DNA from: RGIG5612 sp045598285
Lineage (GTDB): Bacteria > Bacillota > Clostridia > Lachnospirales > Lachnospiraceae
Assembly (NCBI GenBank): GCA_045598285.1
Contig: JAZLLU010000009.1
Coordinates: forward strand, 1 to 11,232
Direction: 5' to 3'
DNA length: 11,232 bases
The notes beneath the pieces were generated by a model, which searched no databases, was not told where the DNA came from, and saw only the letters and a program-made list of their open reading frames with translations. The translations under genes were made by a program, and so were the position numbers. This document shows positions 6,622-11,232 of the stretch, piece by piece (position 1 is the stretch's first letter; each line of letters begins with the position of its first letter).

Positions 6622-6631
6622 GCAAATGGAA

Positions 6632-6697
6632 AAATCAGAGAAAAAGTCTACCAAAAATGTAAATTTGCCTTCAAAACATAGACTTCCTCTCCGATTT
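6632..6697 (-). repeat. Dispersed repeat copy 2 with inverted partner (stem-loop)
   Basis: The 28-bp repeat at 6670-6697 has an inverted partner at 6632-6650: AAATCAGAGAAAAAGTCTA against TAGACTTCCTCTCCGATTT (6679-6697). In a minus-strand transcript the three mismatches become G-U pairs, giving a continuous 19-bp stem followed by a short U-run. It may therefore stop leftward transcription before the DUF3990 promoter. The remainder of the 6556-6709 stretch holds only the putative relic. Confidence 0.5.
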
Positions 6698-6709
6698 TCT
6701 TTATTAATA

Positions 6710-6738
6710 TTGAATTAAGTCGGCGATTGTTGTATCAT
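6710..6738 (+). promoter_or_regulatory. Promoter of type I toxin mRNA, copy B
   Basis: TTGAAT (6710-6715), a 17-nt spacer and TATCAT (6733-6738), matching copy A in box sequence and spacing. Predicted start near 6745. Confidence 0.7.
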
Positions 6739-6745
6739 GAAGTTG

Positions 6746-6912
6746 TCAATAAATATGTTCTAAAAATTCTAGAAGTTCTTTTATTGATTCAGACTAAAAA
6801 GCGATAAGAAAATTTGGTGTTTAGGCACTTTTGTGCCTTTACATAAGAGCTGCCATACGGTATGCGGTTAGCCCTCTATTACGAGGGCACAGACCCTCTT
6901 ACAGAAAGGGGG
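6746..6912 (+). promoter_or_regulatory. Structured leader of toxin mRNA, copy B
   Basis: Positions 6746-6851 match 4771-4876 at about 99 of 106 bases without gaps (counted by eye). This includes the 5' stem TCAATAAA/TTTATTGA (6746-6753, 6780-6787) and the hairpin GGCAC-TTTT-GTGCC (6824-6837). Beyond that the sequence differs but the design is kept. GAGCTGCC...GGTTAGCC (6847-6873) is followed by a GCCCTC/GAGGGC hairpin (6871-6888). Then AGAC-CCTC pairs with GGGG...GTCT and covers the Shine-Dalgarno GGGGG (6908-6912). Confidence 0.7.
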
Positions 6913-6919
6913 AATGTCT

Positions 6920-6994
6920 ATGACTGATTACGAAATTATTATGGTTATCTTAACGATTATCCTAATTATAGTTTCTGTAAAAAACAAAAAGTAA
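6920..6994 (+). CDS. Small hydrophobic holin-like toxin peptide, copy B
   Basis: A 24-codon ORF starting MTDYEI, then one hydrophobic helix of Ile/Leu/Val, ending KNKK. It is a paralogue of the peptide at 4938-5009: the MxDYEI head and basic tail are kept and the helix has drifted. An in-frame ATG at 6914 lies only 1 nt after the Shine-Dalgarno site, so the ATG at 6920 (7-nt spacing) is the better start. The stop codon lies in the terminator stem, as in copy A. Probable action is at the cytoplasmic membrane, under control of the convergent RNA. Confidence 0.75.
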   Translation: MTDYEIIMVILTIILIIVSVKNKK

Positions 6995-7070
6995 CCGCTT
7001 CGTCCAATTCGGTTACTTTTTTTGTAACATATAACTTGGGCTAACCGTCTATCGGTAGCTCCTTTTTTAT
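6981..7070 (-). ncRNA. Predicted antitoxin RNA of toxin module B
   Basis: Driven by the minus-strand promoter at 7077-7104, this RNA should run from about 7070 to the shared terminator. It begins with GGAGCTACCGATAGACGG (minus-strand copy of 7062-7045), which is unchanged from antitoxin RNA A. Its terminator-loop region differs from copy A. No ORF is seen. Confidence 0.6.
6986..7021. terminator. Bidirectional terminator of toxin module B
   Basis: AAAAAGTAACCG (6986-6997) pairs with CGGTTACTTTTT (7010-7021) around a 12-nt loop. T7 follows in the plus direction, and T5 lies within the minus-strand arm. The loop sequence differs from copy A, which could keep the two antitoxin RNAs specific. Confidence 0.85.
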
Positions 7071-7076
7071 AATTCT

Positions 7077-7104
7077 ATTCTACACACTTCCCTTTTATTT
7101 GCAA
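7077..7104 (-). promoter_or_regulatory. Promoter of antitoxin RNA B
   Basis: On the minus strand TTGCAA (7099-7104), a 16-nt spacer and TAGAAT (7077-7082), with the conserved block GGGAAGTGTGTAGAATAGA. Copy A has the same geometry. Confidence 0.7.
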
Positions 7105-7124
7105 GTGGTATTGTTGGAAAGTTT

Positions 7125-7256
7125 TTATTCGGCGTCGAAGTCGTCGTTTTCTTCGCATTCTTCTCTTTCTAGTTCGTCAATTATGAATAGATCTGTTAAA
7201 GTATCCATTTCATCTACATCGCCATCCATATTCCAATCTATCCCAAATATACTCAT
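7125..7256 (-). CDS. Acidic microprotein with an EF-hand-type loop
   Basis: A 43-aa ORF. It begins MSIFGIDWNMDGDVDEMD and ends in a strongly acidic tail (EREECEENDDFDAE). Residues 7-18, DWNMDGDVDEMD, fit the 12-residue EF-hand calcium loop: acidic or Asn at positions 1, 3, 5, 7, 9 and 12, and Gly at 6. A strong AAGGAG site lies 6 nt before the ATG. No membrane segment or signal is seen. I do not know its function; a Ca2+-binding or protein-binding role would be inference. It lies 81 nt after higA on the same strand and might be co-transcribed with it. Confidence 0.7.
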   Translation of the reverse strand: MSIFGIDWNMDGDVDEMDTLTDLFIIDELEREECEENDDFDAE

Positions 7257-7337
7257 ACCCTTCTCCTTTCCTCGGAACATCGTTTTCTTTATAAGCTGAT
7301 TTTTTATCTAGATATTTTATCACAACGCGTGATTTTT

Positions 7338-7607
7338 TTACGATTTTTTCGGAACAATCTTCAACGTATATCCTAACGGTAATAATATTTTAAGCATACT
7401 GTCAATTTGTGGTGAATGTTTATCAGATTCCATTCGTGCAATTGCCGATTGCTTTACTCCACAAAGCTGTGCGAGTTGTTCTTGTGATAAGTTGTTCTTT
7501 TCTCTTGCCTTTACCATCGCATCAATAAGTTCTTCTTCTATTTTTACAAGTTCTTTTTCTGCATCTGATAATTTTATTCCTTGTTTTAATTCTTCCCAAC
7601 TTTTCAT
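7338..7607 (-). CDS. higA: HigA-type XRE antitoxin
   Basis: 89 aa. An N-terminal helical part (1-33) is followed by an XRE helix-turn-helix at ~40-62 (LSQEQLAQLCGVKQSAIARME), which would bind the palindromes upstream of the pair. The C-terminal segment PLGYTLKIVPKKS is typical of antitoxins paired with Gp49-like toxins. The gene is second, in the toxin-first order characteristic of higBA. Its ATG overlaps the toxin's TGA (ATGA), and AAGGAG lies 7 nt upstream. Confidence 0.9.
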   Translation of the reverse strand: MKSWEELKQGIKLSDAEKELVKIEEELIDAMVKAREKNNLSQEQLAQLCGVKQSAIARMESDKHSPQIDSMLKILLPLGYTLKIVPKKS

Positions 7608-7960
7608 TTGTTACTCCTTCCCAAGTAATCCTTAAGATTCTTCTTTGCTACCACTATTTCCTTAGTAGGTGTTTTTTTGCTTTTCTTTATGAAATGATGT
7701 AAAACAACAAAAGTGTTATCCTTAACATATGCATAAAAGAAACGATTTTTTAATGGTCTTAATTCCCAAATATCATCACATATATGTTTAGTAAATGGTT
7801 CTCCAATTCTTGTCCCTAATTCAGCTAATTTATTAAAATATGCAATAATCTTTGATAAATTAATCCTACTATCTTTGTCGTTGTGATTTGATAATTCCTT
7901 TATATAATCATATGTTTTGCAATCTCCATTTTTATCTTCATAAAATATTATTTTGAACAT
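7604..7960 (-). CDS. higB: HigB/RelE-type toxin, phage Gp49-like family
   Basis: This 118-aa protein carries the family pattern IWELRPLKNRFFYAYVKDN-FVVLHHFIKKSKKTPTKEI (about residues 64-102). Members are RelE-fold endoribonucleases that cut mRNA on the ribosome. Basic residues K71, R73, K92-K96 and K100 are in the usual active-site region. AGGAGG lies 4 nt before the ATG. It is the first gene of a two-gene operon with the HigA antitoxin and is controlled by the two operators at 7974-8018. Length and motifs are complete, so it should be functional. Confidence 0.9.
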   Translation of the reverse strand: MFKIIFYEDKNGDCKTYDYIKELSNHNDKDSRINLSKIIAYFNKLAELGTRIGEPFTKHICDDIWELRPLKNRFFYAYVKDNTFVVLHHFIKKSKKTPTKEIVVAKKNLKDYLGRSNK

Positions 7961-7972
7961 TATTCCTCCTTT

Positions 7973-8018
7973 GTTATAACAAATTTGTTATAAGATTTCA
8001 ATAACAAATTTGTTATTG
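7973..8018 (-). promoter_or_regulatory. higBA promoter with two palindromic operators
   Basis: On the minus strand TTGAAA (7996-8001), a 17-nt spacer and TATAAC (7973-7978), with TG one base before the -10 box (extended -10). Two perfect 20-bp palindromes, TTATAACAAATTTGTTATAA (7974-7993) and CAATAACAAATTTGTTATTG (7999-8018), share the core ATAACAAATTTGTTAT. They are 25 bp apart centre to centre. Together they cover the -10, the spacer and the -35, as expected for HigA autorepression. Confidence 0.88.
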
Positions 8019-8079
8019 CCATTAATTCGTTTAAAAATTTTGAAAACTCTCGCAGAAACGCGAAAAGATTATTGGATTT

Positions 8080-8108
8080 ATTTTATAAGAAATGCCTTTA
8101 GTTTTCAA
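8080..8108 (-). promoter_or_regulatory. Possible second, distal higBA promoter
   Basis: On the minus strand TTGAAA (8103-8108), a 17-nt spacer and TAAAAT (8080-8085). A transcript from here would carry a leader of about 110 nt through both operators. Only box similarity supports it. Confidence 0.35.
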
Positions 8109-8135
8109 GCAAAATCGTGAGGCTTCTTGCATTTC

Positions 8136-8219
8136 ATCGGAGACAAAGTCCACTTAGTGAACAAAATCAGAGACACCCCCCTGAAATCACCTTCAAAAGT
8201 TAGGCTTTGTTTCCGATTT
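8136..8219 (-). repeat. Dispersed repeat copy 3 with inverted partners, behind rmuC
   Basis: The 28-bp repeat (8192-8219) faces ATCGGAGACAAAGTC (8136-8150) and a shorter AAAATCAGAGACA (8164-8176). In a minus-strand RNA the repeat can pair either with the near arm, giving a hairpin followed by TTTTG, or with the far arm, giving a long stem. It lies 24 bp after the rmuC stop, so it may act as the rmuC terminator. Confidence 0.5.
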
Positions 8220-8243
8220 TACGTTTTGGCAAGTTAACCTTCG

Positions 8244-9599
8244 TTACTCCTCAGTAATTTCGTTCATGTCAATTATCTCTGGGATTTCTACTGTTTCTAA
8301 AGTTTCTACATTACGAAGCTGGCGATTAATTGCCCTTGTTCTTGTACCTATTAACTTATCTAACTCATCTGATGATTGTTTTAGTCTGTTTTGAACTGCC
8401 TTTAGAACATCTTCAAACTTTTCGAACTCGGTCTTAGTAGCGCTAAGTATATTCCAAACTTCATTGCTTCGTTTTTGAATAGCCAGCGTCTTAAAGCCCA
8501 TCTGAATACTATTTAGCAAAGCTGCCATCGTGCTTGGGCCAGCAATATTAATTTGATATTTCTTTTGCAGTTCTTCTACAAGCCCACGATTAACGACTTC
8601 TGCATATAGCCCCTCAAAAGGAAGGAACATAATACCAAAACTTGTCGTATCTGGAACCGAAATATATTTATCATGAATATCTTTTGCTTCTTTTTTGATT
8701 TCTTGTTCAAGCGCCTTATATGTCGTTTGGATAAGGTCTTTATCACCATTTTCCTGAGCATCAACAAGCTGTGCATATCTCTCACCTGGAAATTTCGAAT
8801 CGATTGGCAAATAAACAAAAGATCCGTCCTCTTGTCCTGGAAGCTTAATAGCAAATTCTACACGCTCTGTGCTTCCCTTAACCGTTGCCACATTTTCTTC
8901 ATACTGTGACGGTGACAATATTTCTTTCAAAATTGCACCAAGCTGAATCTCGCCAAGTATTCCTCTTGTCTTAACACCTGAAAGGACTCTTTTTAATCCG
9001 CCTACATCATTTGCTAAGTTTTGCATCTCGCCAAGTCCTTTATAAACTTGCTCTAGTTGCTCACTTACTCGCTTAAATGATTCCGTGATGCGGCTTTCTA
9101 ATGTCGATTGAAGTTTTTCATCAACCGTTCCTTTTATCTCATCGAGCTTCTTTGAATTTTCTTCCTGGATATTTTTCATTCCTGTGGACATAGTGTTTCT
9201 AACACCTTCCATCTTTTGTTCAAAAGACTCAATAAGTTTATCCATGCTTTCGCCTATTTTTTGTATCTCTTTTTCAGTACTTTGCTGGATTTCCTTTATT
9301 TGTTTTTCGTTTGATTCTTGCGAGCCCTTGATTTGCTCTGTCATGCTGTCCTTGAACTGATTTTGGTTTTGTACAAGGAGTTCGCTAAGACTTTTCATTG
9401 AACTTTGCGTTGTCTCAGAAACATTTTTTTGAATTTGTCCAGACGATTCAAATATGCTCTTTTGTACATCAGTAATAATTAAATTTTTTGTTGCTTCTGC
9501 ATTACCAGTATTTCCTTGTCCTGGCTTCTTTATAAGAACGATTATTATTAAAGCGATTACTGCTACTAAAGTAATTATTGAAATAATTATTTGTGCCAT
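8244..9599 (-). CDS. rmuC: DNA recombination protein RmuC
   Basis: 451 aa. An N-terminal membrane helix (3-23, Ile/Val/Leu-rich) is followed by KK, then a long coiled coil (about 45-200, many Gln, Glu and Lys). The RmuC domain follows at ~205-405, marked by KTRGILGEIQLGAIL (210-224), YLPIDSKFP and SFGIMFLPFEGLYAEVV. RmuC limits recombination at inverted repeats and is predicted to be a nuclease-like protein held at the membrane. A GGAGG site lies 10 nt before the ATG. The gene starts 30 nt after the HAD gene and is probably co-transcribed with it. It is a conserved chromosomal gene and appears intact. Confidence 0.95.
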   Translation of the reverse strand: MAQIIISIITLVAVIALIIIVLIKKPGQGNTGNAEATKNLIITDVQKSIFESSGQIQKNVSETTQSSMKSLSELLVQNQNQFKDSMTEQIKGSQESNEKQIKEIQQSTEKEIQKIGESMDKLIESFEQKMEGVRNTMSTGMKNIQEENSKKLDEIKGTVDEKLQSTLESRITESFKRVSEQLEQVYKGLGEMQNLANDVGGLKRVLSGVKTRGILGEIQLGAILKEILSPSQYEENVATVKGSTERVEFAIKLPGQEDGSFVYLPIDSKFPGERYAQLVDAQENGDKDLIQTTYKALEQEIKKEAKDIHDKYISVPDTTSFGIMFLPFEGLYAEVVNRGLVEELQKKYQINIAGPSTMAALLNSIQMGFKTLAIQKRSNEVWNILSATKTEFEKFEDVLKAVQNRLKQSSDELDKLIGTRTRAINRQLRNVETLETVEIPEIIDMNEITEE

Positions 9600-9629
9600 A
9601 TTAAATCTTCCTCCGATTTTATTAGTTAC

Positions 9630-10733
9630 CTACTCTAAACTTGCTAAGAAACTCTTGATGTCGTCGTCTTCGATAATGGATTTTACCTGGCTGTTCGACT
9701 CAGCTATTAATTTTATCTGGGCCTTTTGGTCGGCGGTCCATGTTCCGCCACATAAAGACATTGCTTTTATTATTTCGTGTGTTCGAGCAAAGCTGCCGCT
9801 ATTTTCAAGCGCAATTATCAGATTTGTTCTTTCGCGTTCTTCGTCGCTTATCTTTTTATCTGCTGCCTTTGTCTCTTCCTTACATCTATAGTAGAACGAC
9901 TCGAGCGCCTCGTTGTGCGCTGTCCTGTCTATTATACCCTTAACTAATGTGTCTAATTCGGTGCCTTCCGAATAATCAGCTGGCGCAAAATATTTTATTC
10001 GTCTTTCACGCATCATCTTATAGACTTTGGCTTTATCTTTTGTCTCTGAATTGTAAACGCCAATTGAATAGCCGCCTGATGAATTAACGAGTTTCATGCA
10101 AGGGATATCTGTATCGCTATCTCCAATATAGACTATGTTTCTAAACGGCACTCTCGTTTCTTCGGAATGAAAAAACTCGTTTACGCCTGGATCATTTACG
10201 TCCGGCACACCCTTCTCTATTCTAAATAAGAACTGCGTTTTGTTCGTGTAGTTTACTATCTGCGCTGGCCACTTTGCTACGCCACGCTCGTTATAATAAA
10301 ATGAGCATGCATAGATTTGCTCAAATGAATCTGCAACTGCTGTGCCCTCTATCATTTCTTTTATGCCTGACGATATAATATAGTGCTCTACAATTACGCC
10401 CTTTTCCTCGCCGTATTTTCTTATGCGCTCGAACCAATCTTTTACACCTGGAAAAAGTTTTACCTTCGAACCATAATCCGCAAGTGTTTGCTTGTTAAAC
10501 ACTATCTTGCCTTCGGCCTCTTGCGCCATAAAATACATATACGCCGACACCTGATCCATATGGTTCTTTTCTGCGAGCTCGTTTACATCTTTCCAAAACG
10601 CATCTACATCGTATCCCACTGACTGAATATATCCTTGAGCCTGCATATCATCTGGCGAAAGCGTCTTGTCAAAGTCATAGCATATCGCTAGTACCGGCCT
10701 ATTCTCTTTTTCTTTCTTGATATATTTTCCCAT
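9630..10733 (-). CDS. HAD-superfamily hydrolase (phosphatase-like)
   Basis: This 367-aa protein has all four HAD motifs. Motif I is YDFDKTLS (D20 nucleophile, D22). Motif II is ISSG (120-123, S121/S122). The motif III lysine is probably K165 in YTNKTQF. Motif IV is YIGDSDTDIP (D205, D209). A long insertion between motifs I and II is the cap, and about 90 helical residues are added at the C-terminus. HAD enzymes mostly remove phosphate through an aspartyl intermediate; the substrate cannot be told from sequence. The start codon has a poor Shine-Dalgarno site and overlaps by one base the stop of a possible 24-codon ORF (TAATG). It precedes rmuC in an apparent two-gene operon. Confidence 0.88.
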   Translation of the reverse strand: MGKYIKKEKENRPVLAICYDFDKTLSPDDMQAQGYIQSVGYDVDAFWKDVNELAEKNHMDQVSAYMYFMAQEAEGKIVFNKQTLADYGSKVKLFPGVKDWFERIRKYGEEKGVIVEHYIISSGIKEMIEGTAVADSFEQIYACSFYYNERGVAKWPAQIVNYTNKTQFLFRIEKGVPDVNDPGVNEFFHSEETRVPFRNIVYIGDSDTDIPCMKLVNSSGGYSIGVYNSETKDKAKVYKMMRERRIKYFAPADYSEGTELDTLVKGIIDRTAHNEALESFYYRCKEETKAADKKISDEERERTNLIIALENSGSFARTHEIIKAMSLCGGTWTADQKAQIKLIAESNSQVKSIIEDDDIKSFLASLE

Positions 10734-10807
10734 TATTTTCTAATATCCTTTATGTCGTCTTCATTCAAACGGTTTATTGCAACTTCTTGCTCTAATATTT
10801 GAATCAT
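10733..10807 (-). CDS. Possible short leader ORF before the HAD gene
   Basis: 24 codons starting MIQILEQEVAINRLNEDD. Its TAA shares one base with the HAD ATG (TAATG), which would allow translational coupling and make up for the weak ribosome site of the HAD gene. Its own start has no strong Shine-Dalgarno sequence, and I recognise no family. It could equally be a chance open frame. Confidence 0.25.
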   Translation of the reverse strand: MIQILEQEVAINRLNEDDIKDIRK

Positions 10808-10823
10808 TCTTATATCTATATTC

Positions 10824-10860
10824 AAAGGTCTGAAGCCCTTTTTTAGGGGTTCAGACCTTT
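10824..10860. terminator. Strong stem-loop between tRNA-Thr and the HAD gene
   Basis: AAAGGTCTGAA-g-CCC pairs with GGGg-TTCAGACCTTT around a TTTTTTA loop. In the minus direction it ends tRNA transcription about 10 nt after the tRNA; only TTT follows that way. In the plus direction TTTTT follows, so it may work both ways. Confidence 0.8.
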
Positions 10861-10868
10861 TTAGGTTA

Positions 10869-10941
10869 AGCTATTGGGCGGACTTGAACCGCTGACCTCT
10901 TCATTACCAATGAAGTGCTCTACCGCCTGAGCTACAATAGC
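10869..10941 (-). tRNA. tRNA-Thr (anticodon GGU)
   Basis: 73 nt. On the minus strand the acceptor GCTATTG pairs with CAATAGC, with T as discriminator. The D-arm is GCTCAGGCGGTAGAGC. The anticodon stem CTTCA/TGAAG encloses the loop TTGGTAA with anticodon GGT. The T-arm is GCGG-TTCAAGT-CCGC. CCA is not encoded and would be added by the CCA-adding enzyme. A stem-loop terminator follows. Confidence 0.95.
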
Positions 10942-10948
10942 ATATGTG

Positions 10949-10978
10949 CGAAAAACCTTCTATTTTCAATGTTTTTCG
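10949..10978. repeat. Inverted repeat just upstream of tRNA-Thr
   Basis: CGAAAAAC (10949-10956) and GTTTTTCG (10971-10978) enclose a 14-nt loop. It lies immediately 5' of the tRNA in its direction of transcription. No convincing tRNA promoter boxes could be placed here. Confidence 0.45.
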
Positions 10979-11041
10979 TGACTCGTTGAAAAATCTAATT
11001 TCAAAGTACCCACAATCTGTCCACAAAATGAAATAAAAAAT

Positions 11042-11061
11042 CTTGTATAATATTATACAAG
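11042..11061. promoter_or_regulatory. Perfect 20-bp palindrome, possible operator
   Basis: CTTGTATAATATTATACAAG is its own reverse complement and contains TATAAT on both strands. It resembles operators of XRE/HTH repressors, but no good -35 partner or adjacent gene is visible; the controlled gene may lie off the right edge. Confidence 0.45.
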
Positions 11062-11232
11062 TAAATTTATAAAATAACCATATTAATTTTCGATAGTGTA
11101 AATTTACTGTAGGAATTCAATAGATAAGTTTCCCCTAGATTCTTGTTAGAACTTTAGATTTCTTAACTATTATATTCCTTGTCTCATTTTTTATAAATAC
11201 CAAATATGGTTTTTTAAAGCTGCTATCTTTTT
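11062..11232. other. AT-rich end of window without a recognised gene
   Basis: No ORF with a ribosome site, RNA gene or clear promoter was seen on either strand. A short palindromic word, GTAAATTTAC, is present; otherwise nothing stands out. Confidence 0.5.

Noticed and set aside
6914..6916. Alternative in-frame ATG for toxin B
   Set aside because: It is 1 nt after the GGGGG ribosome site; the ATG at 6920 has proper spacing and matches copy A.
4695..7109. Insertion sequence or composite transposon formed by the two direct cassettes
   Set aside because: No transposase gene and no terminal inverted repeats or target duplications were found; duplication of toxin cassettes is a simpler reading.
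7099..7299. 66-aa plus-strand ORF rich in serine
   Set aside because: It is the antisense shadow of the acidic microprotein gene at 7125-7256, which has a good ribosome site; the plus ORF has none.
7319..7340. Terminator between higA and the microprotein gene (ATCAC/GTGAT hairpin)
   Set aside because: The stem is only 5 bp and the T-run lies on the plus strand, opposite to the genes it would serve.
8576..8854. 92-aa minus-strand ORF inside rmuC
   Set aside because: It lies in another frame of the well-supported rmuC gene, with no ribosome site and unnatural composition.
10869..10941. tRNA-Thr as an integration site with a duplicated 3' end
   Set aside because: No second copy of the tRNA 3' end was seen in the window, and no integrase gene is present.

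Overview
The window is AT-rich DNA, and nearly every protein gene lies on the minus strand. Shine-Dalgarno sites are strong (GGAGG/AAGGAG), promoters have clear -35/-10 boxes, and there is an MxDYEI-type holin-like peptide and a DUF3990 gene pair. Together these suggest a low-GC Firmicute, most likely a clostridial/Lachnospiraceae-type gut bacterium. The species cannot be named from the sequence.

Right part (about 8.2-11.2 kb): a chromosomal backbone segment. A tRNA-Thr(GGU) with a strong stem-loop behind it is followed on the same strand by a HAD-family phosphatase-like gene and rmuC. The last ~290 bases hold only a 20-bp perfect palindrome and an inverted repeat.

Middle part (about 4.6-8.1 kb): a dense cluster of toxin-antitoxin-like loci. 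From right to left these are: a HigB/HigA (Gp49-like/XRE) pair with two palindromic operators across its promoter; a 43-residue acidic microprotein with a textbook EF-hand-type loop; a type I module (copy B); a two-gene unit made of an XRE-DUF3990 (ADP-ribosyltransferase-like) protein and an uncharacterised 163-aa partner; and a second type I module (copy A). The type I modules are the only clear plus-strand genes. Each encodes a 23-24-aa hydrophobic peptide behind a long structured leader. Each also has a convergent minus-strand promoter that should make a short antitoxin RNA ending at a shared terminator. Their non-coding leaders are about 99/106 identical, while the peptides have drifted.

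Left part (0.1-4.6 kb): a WYL-domain regulator, then a probable operon of Fic AMP-transferase (with inhibitory motif and C-terminal winged helix), HsdM (type I restriction-modification methyltransferase) and DUF3800. The Fic promoter carries four copies of an AATGACYAAATTG motif, one filling the -35/-10 spacer. No HsdS or HsdR is present in the window; they could lie beyond the left edge.

Overall the window reads as a defence/toxin-antitoxin island beside a tRNA and housekeeping genes. The least ordinary parts are the duplicated par-like RNA-regulated toxin cassettes bracketing the DUF3990 unit, and the Fic-HsdM-DUF3800 arrangement with its operator array.
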